From NCBI GenBank assembly GCA_039801465.1, contig JBDRUT010000018.1, positions 1-38,139 of the forward strand: a stretch of DNA of 38,139 bases, in the 5' to 3' direction. Made by a program: the position numbers and the translations under genes. This stretch comes from JAOABV01 sp039801465 (GTDB lineage Bacteria; Hydrothermota; Tepidihabitantia; Tepidihabitantales; CAIPLT01). Positions 1 to 7,001 of the stretch are shown piece by piece. Each line of letters opens with the position of its first letter. Within the stretch, counting starts at the first letter, position 1. The notes below the pieces were generated by a model that was not told where the DNA came from, made no database searches, and was given only the letters and a program-made list of their open reading frames with translations.

Positions 1-388
1 CTGGTTCACCAATCGTAGACTACTGATAATTGAGATTTGGAATGTTTGGTAAAATTTCAAAAAAGATTCGATTTATGTGCGATAACTTATTTAAGTCTAT
101 GGCGATGCCAATTTTCAAATTAACAGGTTCACCAATCGTAGACTACTGATAATTGAGATTTGGAATGTTTGGTAAAATTTCAAAAAAGATTCGATTTATC
201 TGTGACAACCGGGTCAAATCTGTAGCAATACCGATTTTCAGATTAACTGGTTCACCAATCGCAGACTACTGATAATTGAGACTTGGAATGTTTGGTAACA
301 TCTCAAAGAAGATTCGGTTTATGTGTGATAACTTATTTAAGTCTATGGCACTGCCGATTTTCAAATTAACTGGTTCACCAATCGTAGA
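1..388 (-). repeat. 123-bp tandem array copying the 3' end of the adjacent gene
   Basis: Units of exactly 123 bp (41 codons) begin at positions 3, 126, 249 and 372, the last lying in the 3' end of the neighbouring gene. On the minus strand each unit reads, in the gene's own frame, as 40 sense codons closing with the same ending (residues PNIPNLNYQ or PNIPSLNYQ) and a TAG stop. About 36 codons match the gene tail; the rest copies sequence after the stop. Two variants alternate: DLTRLSQ type (gene tail and unit 126-248) and DLNKLSH type (units 249-371 and 3-125), implying a 246-bp higher-order unit. Units of the same type differ mostly at synonymous positions. The array runs off the left edge, so its full length is unknown. 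Confidence 0.9.
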
Positions 389-3154
389 CTACTGATAATT
401 GAGATTTGGAATGTTTGGTAAAATTTCAAAAAAGATTCGATTTATCTGTGACAACCGGGTCAAGTCCGAAGCAATGCCAATTTTCAAATTAACTGGAATC
501 TCATAAAAGAAAAGTGTTTGTAAGTTCAATTCGCAACCAACCGCCATTAATCTCTTGTCCGTCTTCAGTTTTCGGTCTTCATACTTACTGCCAATATCAT
601 AAAATACTGCACCTGAGATATTCTTAAAAAATAACGGCAATGTTCCTAAACCACGCTCAATCCAAATTAATGGAAACCGATATTCTGCAGTTGCTTTAAG
701 AAGATGTTGAGTCTTTATCTCAGTTCCGAGATAACCTCTAATATTGGATTCTCCCAAAATATAAGAATTGCATGCAATCGTATCGCCCAACGAGAATCCC
801 AAATCAGCCGATAACATCATAATATGATGACGGAATGGTAAATTCAAATAATTACGAGCCTTGATGTTAAATTGGGTCAAGTTGTATGCACTTGCGAAAA
901 GTTTTGGATAATGATAAACTGACAAACGAACACTTCTTCCTTGTTCCGGACTTATTGAATAAGGATAAATTTGGGCATTACTAAAACCATAAGAAAAATT
1001 AATGCCACTTAACGGATACTGGTCTTTATTAAAGAGATAACCTAATGACAAATCTTGATATTGACTAATTTTTCTAAACTGGAATGTGTTAAATAGAGAA
1101 CCTTGTATTTTACCTTTGTGATAATAACCACTAATTTGGATTGTCGGCAGATATCGGTCAAAAGCATAATCAAAATAAATACTCGGCTTCTTATCTTTTA
1201 AGTCATATAAACCATAAATTAGATAGCTATGTTGAAATAACGCATCTGCACCATAAGTGAGCGCACCAATTGACCAGGAATTATTATATTGAACCAATGG
1301 TAACCAGAATTTAGGTAGAACTGAAGGAAATGGATTGTAATAATATAGCGTGGCACGGATTGTGTCTGATAGTGTATACCAGTTATCCAAAGCCAACTGC
1401 TTTTCCTTTTGAATATAACTCGGAGCATTCAGTGGTTCTGGGGCAAAGATACTATCTTGACTTAATGAATCTAAATTGATATCCATTAGATGAATCTCAT
1501 ATCCTTTACTTGAATAGAGCAAAAATGCCAGTTGTTGATTATCTGGTGAAATTGTCGGCTGAAATGCACCAGTTAAGACATTAGTTATCTGGTAAGTCTT
1601 ATCTTGTTTTAGATGATAAGCGTAGATATTGAAAACACCGCTACGGTCAGAACTAAATAGAATATACTCTGCATCTGAAGACCAACAGGGCTGAATATCT
1701 AAATTTTCGTCTTGAGTCACAGGTGTCAACCAACCAGTTTCAAGATTAAAAAGATAGATGTCCTGAAGACCGCCTTGTTTCCAAATGGTAACACAGATTT
1801 TTTTATCATCCGGAGAAAATCTGGGATTAGCATACTGAGTATGACCGTCACTATGAGTCAATTGAGTAATCTCTTGAGTATTCAAGTCCATCAGAAAAAG
1901 ATTAGTCTGTCCCAGTTCATTACCAACAAAAATTATTTTAGTGCCATCAGGTGAAATATCCGGGTCCGATGCTCTTAAACCATAAGTCACTCGGTTGAGT
2001 CTTTTTGTTGTCAAGTCATAAATGTAGATGTCGTCAAAAACATAAAATCTTTGATAGACTTCTCTAATGCTAAAGATAAGTTTTGTGCCATCAGCAGAAA
2101 TATTTAATGGAGAACTGACTGTCCTTTTAAGTAAAGTCTTGGTCTTATTCTCAATTAAGTCTAATACTTTTATTGAGGGAAACTCGTGGCTATTTTGCGA
2201 AAGATAATAGATTTGATTCCCGTCTTGAGAAAAGATTGGTGAGTTAAGATAAAAACCTTCATTAGTTAATCGGGTTGAATTAGTCAGCGGTCTTTGTCTA
2301 ATTGATTCAATTTCAGTCTGATATTCGTTAATTATATCTTTATGCCAATCCCGCCATAAAGAATAAATGCTTCTGCCGAATACTTGCTTTGATCGGTAAT
2401 TAATAAAGAGCGGTAATCCACTACTATGACGCTTGGAATAATCAACCAATTTATCTTTGCAGTATCTTTTTGCTAAATAGGCATAGAATTCACCACCATA
2501 AAGATAAGGTGTTTCGGCACCAGGAAATTGTGCGAGTTCATAAGTGACGCATTTATCGACAAAAAAAAGATTTTTCTCTAAAACCGCAGTTCGGAGTTGC
2601 ATTCTATGATAAGTGCTTTGACATCGACCTTGACCAGTAAATTCTGTTTCATTAAATACAGAAAATCCTTCATGGAAGCACAATGGCATTGTGACATTAG
2701 GCAAGACAATTCTGCCCAGTATCTTTCTTAAAAATCTTGGAAATCCGAATACCATATCCATATGGAGAATATGGGTGTACTCGTGAATGATAAGATGTTT
2801 GAGCCAGTCATTATAATTAACGCGCATATCTTTAGGAAAAGTTGGACTTAAAAATATTAGATTATTGGGAAATGGTGTTGCCCAACCCGAGACATAATCA
2901 AACACATCGGCAATCACAACATTAGTTTTACCTTTCGGGATCCAGCGCATAAACGGTGATAAACTCCTATAGGCATTTTCACAATACCAAGCAATTTGTC
3001 TTGATAGTTCTTCAGCATCATCCGATTGGGATTTACTGGCAAAGTGGATTGAAAAATGGTCAGTTTCCAGTGTATACCATTTCAGTTTCGGGTCGAATTT
3101 CGGCACTGGCAAGAACTGATTGATTGCAAAATAAAACAAGATAAAATATGTCAT
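389..3154 (-). CDS. Peptidase MA-like metalloprotease / TolB-type propeller / outer-membrane barrel fusion
   Basis: A 921-residue envelope protein with three regions. Residues 1-20 are hydrophobic and look like an export signal. Residues 25-290 resemble peptidase MA-like gluzincins: HEYTH at 124-128 supplies two zinc ligands and catalytic Glu125, and the downstream HEGF (Glu162) is the likely third ligand. Residues 295-560 are WD40-like PD40 (TolB-type) propeller repeats with recurring S-x-D/P-D-G/N blades. Residues 570-921 are rich in alternating aromatic strands and include RGYLG, EYRFPL and FYDIG, the pattern of Omp85/surface-antigen barrels, so the protein is probably anchored in the outer membrane with peptidase and propeller on one face. 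The start lies 2 nt after the truD stop, so the two are probably translationally coupled. The substrate is unknown. Its 3' end is copied in tandem just downstream (1-388). Confidence 0.8.
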   Translation of the reverse strand: MTYFILFYFAINQFLPVPKFDPKLKWYTLETDHFSIHFASKSQSDDAEELSRQIAWYCENAYRSLSPFMRWIPKGKTNVVIADVFDYVSGWATPFPNNLIFLSPTFPKDMRVNYNDWLKHLIIHEYTHILHMDMVFGFPRFLRKILGRIVLPNVTMPLCFHEGFSVFNETEFTGQGRCQSTYHRMQLRTAVLEKNLFFVDKCVTYELAQFPGAETPYLYGGEFYAYLAKRYCKDKLVDYSKRHSSGLPLFINYRSKQVFGRSIYSLWRDWHKDIINEYQTEIESIRQRPLTNSTRLTNEGFYLNSPIFSQDGNQIYYLSQNSHEFPSIKVLDLIENKTKTLLKRTVSSPLNISADGTKLIFSIREVYQRFYVFDDIYIYDLTTKRLNRVTYGLRASDPDISPDGTKIIFVGNELGQTNLFLMDLNTQEITQLTHSDGHTQYANPRFSPDDKKICVTIWKQGGLQDIYLFNLETGWLTPVTQDENLDIQPCWSSDAEYILFSSDRSGVFNIYAYHLKQDKTYQITNVLTGAFQPTISPDNQQLAFLLYSSKGYEIHLMDINLDSLSQDSIFAPEPLNAPSYIQKEKQLALDNWYTLSDTIRATLYYYNPFPSVLPKFWLPLVQYNNSWSIGALTYGADALFQHSYLIYGLYDLKDKKPSIYFDYAFDRYLPTIQISGYYHKGKIQGSLFNTFQFRKISQYQDLSLGYLFNKDQYPLSGINFSYGFSNAQIYPYSISPEQGRSVRLSVYHYPKLFASAYNLTQFNIKARNYLNLPFRHHIMMLSADLGFSLGDTIACNSYILGESNIRGYLGTEIKTQHLLKATAEYRFPLIWIERGLGTLPLFFKNISGAVFYDIGSKYEDRKLKTDKRLMAVGCELNLQTLFFYEIPVNLKIGIASDLTRLSQINRIFFEILPNIPNLNYQ

Positions 3155-3156
3155 AG

Positions 3157-4335
3157 TTAAATACTCGTAATTCTTTTAATTAAAATTGTTGCATAACTTC
3201 CTTTAGGTAAAAAGAATGACAATGTCATTTTATATTTCTTAGGATACAACTCATCACCCATCAATTCGCTGACAGTTAAGTCTTTTGGAATCACAATCGC
3301 ATTGCGCTCGTACGGCTTAAAAAACAGTCCTTTAATGTCCAGATGAATTTTTAAGTCATTTAAGGTAATATTTCGTTTGATTGTTTTAGATTCCTCCGAA
3401 AGAACTTCTTCCATTGCTAACTTTATTTCCATATGAGAGAATTTTGATTTATAACTTGGTGCCGGAATTACTAAATTCTTCAAGTAATCAAAATCTACAG
3501 AAGAAAGTGTATCATAAAAATATAGTTCGCCAAAACGATATCTTACTGAAAAATATTCTATTTTACGATGTTGGATAATTTTCTTTAAGGTTTCATTCCA
3601 AAGATACGCTTGATAAGCATTAATAAACATTTCCAGTAAATCGCGTCGGATTGTTTTAATTGCCCCCTTAAAATCTTTTGGGTGTTTTTTTAGATATTGT
3701 AACGGGTATTGAAATTGTCCTAAATCATAAGGAGACTCAAGACATTTTTCCCAATTGCCCCAATTTTCTAAGAGATATTTTTTTAGTCTTCGGGTTTTAC
3801 TATCATCAAATTTTGACGGTGTTGCCAAATAGAGTTTCAGTGCGCCATTATAATGTTGTAAAATTAATTTCTGAGCAATAAATCCTTGTTTTGCTCTACC
3901 TGAACCCATCCTCTGCTCATCATAATAATTCGCAACTCCGTAGGTCTTAACTACATCAAGATTTTGTCTAATATAGCCGGTCTCCTTTTGGTTTAAGTCT
4001 CTAATAGTTATCCGAAAAGAATTACCAACTAAAGAATTTAAAGTAATTGGTTGGTTAGATTTTCCGATTAGAGATAATCTAAAATTCTTCTCAATAATTT
4101 CTTGCTGCGCACAATTTTTAATTGAAACATACTGAATTGAATGACTATATCGGTCTTTGATGCCGGCCCGACCAATATCTTTTAATTTATATTTGCGGGA
4201 TAAATAGTCAAGTAAATCAAAAGTATCCCAGAACTTCTTTTCTAATTTATAAATTGAATAGGGACCGGCTCTATTAAAAGAAAGATTGACAATTTCTTCA
4301 ACATAAAAGTCATCAGGTTGACACTTAATCTTCAT
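3157..4335 (-). CDS. truD: tRNA pseudouridine synthase D
   Basis: TruD isomerises uridine 13 of the tRNA D-loop to pseudouridine in the cytoplasm. The diagnostic block GIKDRYSHSIQ contains the catalytic Asp (about residue 63 counted from the upstream TTG), followed by the NYYDEQRMGSG block that corresponds to the family NYFGxQRFG motif with the Phe changed, and the internal TRUD insertion. Length (392-394 aa) is normal for the family. I chose ATG at 4335; an in-frame TTG at 4341 would add two residues. No Shine-Dalgarno sequence is visible. It is the first gene of a two-gene unit with the barrel-peptidase gene. A 21-bp imperfect copy of its start region lies upstream at 4401-4421. Confidence 0.9.
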   Translation of the reverse strand: MKIKCQPDDFYVEEIVNLSFNRAGPYSIYKLEKKFWDTFDLLDYLSRKYKLKDIGRAGIKDRYSHSIQYVSIKNCAQQEIIEKNFRLSLIGKSNQPITLNSLVGNSFRITIRDLNQKETGYIRQNLDVVKTYGVANYYDEQRMGSGRAKQGFIAQKLILQHYNGALKLYLATPSKFDDSKTRRLKKYLLENWGNWEKCLESPYDLGQFQYPLQYLKKHPKDFKGAIKTIRRDLLEMFINAYQAYLWNETLKKIIQHRKIEYFSVRYRFGELYFYDTLSSVDFDYLKNLVIPAPSYKSKFSHMEIKLAMEEVLSEESKTIKRNITLNDLKIHLDIKGLFFKPYERNAIVIPKDLTVSELMGDELYPKKYKMTLSFFLPKGSYATILIKRITSI

Positions 4336-4446
4336 CAGCAATATTTAAAGAATCAAAAAGATAATATTTATTAAAATTTATTAAACACCAAGTTCACAGA
4401 TTGACGTTTAATCTTCATTAGTTACACTCAAAGGTTTTCCGATAGA

Positions 4447-4725
4447 CTATAAACGAATATTTTTAATAATTAACAAAATTCCGATGCCGATAAAAATTAT
4501 TCCAGAAATAATATGGACAGTCCTCACAGGTAGAATTTTTTGTAGGCTTGCACCAACAATCACACCTAAAAGCGAAGTTAAAATTAGAGCACAGGCAGAA
4601 CCTAAAAAGACAATCCAAGGAGATTTTCCTGATGCCGCAAATCCGACTGTTGCTAATTGAGTTTTATCCCCAAGTTCGGCTAAAAAAACTGATACAAAAG
4701 TCATAATAAAAAGTTTTAATTCCAT
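4447..4725 (-). CDS. GDT1/UPF0016 (TMEM165) family cation transporter, single-repeat form
   Basis: A 92-residue membrane protein with three predicted transmembrane segments (about residues 5-25, 35-60 and 68-88). The family signature E-x-G-D-K-T is at residues 17-22 (ELGDKT). Most bacterial and eukaryotic members carry two such motifs in six or seven helices; this one holds a single half, so it probably acts as a dimer. Characterised relatives export manganese or exchange calcium/manganese for protons, which is the inferred role. A GGAGG Shine-Dalgarno lies 5 nt before the ATG. I looked for a manganese riboswitch of the yybP-ykoY type upstream and did not see one. Confidence 0.85.
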   Translation of the reverse strand: MELKLFIMTFVSVFLAELGDKTQLATVGFAASGKSPWIVFLGSACALILTSLLGVIVGASLQKILPVRTVHIISGIIFIGIGILLIIKNIRL

Positions 4726-5450
4726 TATGCCTCCATCTGATATGGATATTGGTTAGTTCTGTAATCCAACATTTTTTCAGTGAAGTCTGCATTAACAGAA
4801 AATCAAGATAAATCATATTGAAAATATAAGAGAAATCAAGGGATGGATTTAATATAATCGGGTTCGGGTTTTAGGGGTAAGTAAAGATTTTATTATTTAT
4901 TTTTAAGTAGTTTTACAAGAATATAATAACAAATAGTATATTTTTATTGTCCTTAGTGGATAAGAGATTAGGAATGTTTGGTGAAATTTTGTAAAATTAC
5001 AGATAAGCAGATTTGTCCCTTTCGGCTAAAAAACAATCTATGCTTTACTTCTGATAACAGAAAAATGGAACCGTCTTCTTAACCAATTCGTCTTTTATCC
5101 CTCAAACATTCAGAAAGCAGGACTTGGTATACTCGGTAGTCTAATCCGCAGTCTAATGAGCCGACCTTCGGGCAAGCCGATGGGCAGCCGAGTGGCTTGC
5201 CCAGTGGCTTGCCCCTCTGCCTAAACACTGGACTGCGGATAAGATAATCTAACCCTTTGTCCTGTATACAATTAACCAGATTATCCGCTATACTACAGAC
5301 TCAATTACATACTGGATAACTGACTCGGCTTATCCTGCCACCCGATTGCAGAAAGATATTTCGTCCTTAACAGGTTCCTATTAGTTTCTATCGGAGCTTT
5401 CTTAGTCTCTTATTCTATTCTTTGACTTTGTTTCTCTGTGCTAAAGCAAT
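4726..5450. other. Intergenic region with a GC-rich foldable element and a gene-tail vestige
   Basis: No credible gene is seen in these 725 bases. Two things stand out: a 26-bp stretch at 4964-4989 resembling the 3'-end repeat unit found at 1-388, and a GC-rich block at 5130-5260 full of inverted repeats, listed separately. The rest is AT-rich with no evident promoter pair. Confidence 0.6.
5144..5240. repeat. GC-rich nested inverted-repeat element, copy 1
   Basis: A perfect 10-bp stem (5144-5153 with 5231-5240, ATCCGCAGTC / GACTGCGGAT) encloses GGGCAAGCC (5170-5178), which can pair with either of two direct copies of GGCTTGCCC (5194-5202 and 5206-5214). The direct-repeat core resembles the core of the element at 20662-20760 (about 20 of 23 aligned bases). 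It may be a structured RNA or a dispersed non-coding repeat; function unknown. Confidence 0.6.
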
Positions 5451-6959
5451 CTATTTCAGTATTAGCATCTTTCTTTGCATCTTATTATTTTCTGTTTTTA
5501 GCACATAGAAATAGACACCTTCATTGACTTTTCTATCATTGTCATCTGTTCCATTCCAATTGACAGTATAGAATCCTGGACCTTTAGATTCATTAACTAA
5601 TGTCTTAACCAATCTACCGGAAACATCATAGATTGAGAGTGAAACTTTACTTGGACTTGGCAGTGAATAGCCAATACTGGTTAGGGATTGGAATGGATTG
5701 GGTCTATTCGGATATAGGATAAATGGATAAGAGACTCCGGATTTCTCAGCATTGAGATTTGAGATTGGTTGAGAATTTGATGTTGAGACTTGAAGTTTTT
5801 CTGCAGGTAAGTATTGCCAGAACTCATTGAGTTTATTACCTTTTATGAGCCAGACCCTACTTCCCGCATAAGCAAGCGATGCTCCGGTTTTCGGCACTGA
5901 TTTCTTATACTCTGGACCATATCTTGGGATTGTGCAAAGTCCAGTCCAAAGTCCTTTGTCTGAAGGCTGATACATCCAAAAGTCTTGTTTACCTTTACCT
6001 TTGATAAGATAAATCACACTACCATCAGTGCAAATTGCTGTGCCATCACCAAACTTATTCTTTTTGCCAAGCATCGGATGACTTTGCGGACAGGATTCAA
6101 TCTCATTCCAAGTATTGCTATCAATATTATAAACCCAGAAAGCATTGTATTTGTCACCACCTTTGACCGCATAAATCTTATTACCAATCTTTCGGATGCA
6201 ACTGCCATCTTTCCAAACTTTATTATATGGACCAGGTTGAGTTTTCAATAAAGTTGTCCAGGTCTTTGCTGATGGGTTATAGGAAAAGAAATTGTCATAT
6301 TCAAGTTTTTGTCCGCCAACCAAAACATAGAGTAGACCAGATGTTCGATCAAAGTCAATTGAAGTGCCACCTTTAGCACCTTTAGTCGAAGGTAGATATG
6401 ATTCAAATTGCCAGTGAGCGGAATCAATATCATAAGACCATAATTGGAATGTGCCATTACCTCTGGTTGCATAGATTTTATGCTCGCCATCAAAACAGAG
6501 TGAAGCGCCTTTGCCAATATATTTAGTATTAAGTTTTGTTGTATCAGGATATTTTTTACCAAAAGGCAGTGGTTCCATTGTGTTCCAGACACCTGGTGCG
6601 CCATCAGTATATTTATAAAATGAATTCGTCTTCATTCCGGAAAAACAATAGAGCGTAGTTGCTTTGCTTGCCGGGCCATCAGTTAATGCACCGCCATCTT
6701 TGACTATTGCCGAAATATCTGTTCTTTTCGTCCAGCCAGGTTCTAACTGAGTTGTTGGTAAAGGAGACCAGAAACCTGAATATAGGTTATATGAAGCATT
6801 AGTAATTTTACCAATGGTCGGTTGTCCAAAACTACTGCGCAGGGTATAACTGGCAGAAGTCATCTTTGTTCCGCCGGCATCAATCACATCTTTTTTTATG
6901 ATATAGCCTTGACTTAAACCGATTGAGAAGATGAAAAGCAATGTAATTAAGATTTTCAT
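5451..6959 (-). CDS. Secreted kelch-like propeller protein with FlgD-Ig/type IX-like sorting domain
   Basis: A 502-residue exported protein. Residues 1-18 are a signal peptide (MKILITLLFIFSIGLSQG). A short conserved N-terminal block (about 20-68) with SASYTLRSSFGQ follows, then five or six kelch-like blades (about 75-385) with repeated GKG/KGGxKYNxFWVYN-type turns. The C-terminal 80 residues (about 415-502) are a FlgD-Ig-type sorting domain with PNPF, YDVSGRLVKTL and GVYFY motifs, ending in basic KMLILK. Such tails mark type IX or related export to the cell surface. The blade region is clearly paralogous to residues 890-1190 of the gingipain-like protein at 31080. A good AAGGAG Shine-Dalgarno precedes the ATG; the gene lies 42 nt after the YadA-like repeat gene and may be co-transcribed. 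No ligand is suggested. Confidence 0.8.
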   Translation of the reverse strand: MKILITLLFIFSIGLSQGYIIKKDVIDAGGTKMTSASYTLRSSFGQPTIGKITNASYNLYSGFWSPLPTTQLEPGWTKRTDISAIVKDGGALTDGPASKATTLYCFSGMKTNSFYKYTDGAPGVWNTMEPLPFGKKYPDTTKLNTKYIGKGASLCFDGEHKIYATRGNGTFQLWSYDIDSAHWQFESYLPSTKGAKGGTSIDFDRTSGLLYVLVGGQKLEYDNFFSYNPSAKTWTTLLKTQPGPYNKVWKDGSCIRKIGNKIYAVKGGDKYNAFWVYNIDSNTWNEIESCPQSHPMLGKKNKFGDGTAICTDGSVIYLIKGKGKQDFWMYQPSDKGLWTGLCTIPRYGPEYKKSVPKTGASLAYAGSRVWLIKGNKLNEFWQYLPAEKLQVSTSNSQPISNLNAEKSGVSYPFILYPNRPNPFQSLTSIGYSLPSPSKVSLSIYDVSGRLVKTLVNESKGPGFYTVNWNGTDDNDRKVNEGVYFYVLKTENNKMQRKMLILK

Positions 6960-7001
6960 AATTACTCCTTAAACTACAATTTTTGTAGCTTTGTTTTTAT
7001 G

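Noticed and set aside
1..388. The 123-bp array considered as CRISPR or as one gene using TAG as a sense codon
   Set aside because: There are no spacers. TAG ends other intact genes in the window (at 4447, 5451, 10588, 11298 and 15885), so stop reassignment is unlikely.
4726..4870. Possible manganese riboswitch before the GDT1-family gene
   Set aside because: I could not find the conserved loop sequences of the yybP-ykoY class on the minus strand.
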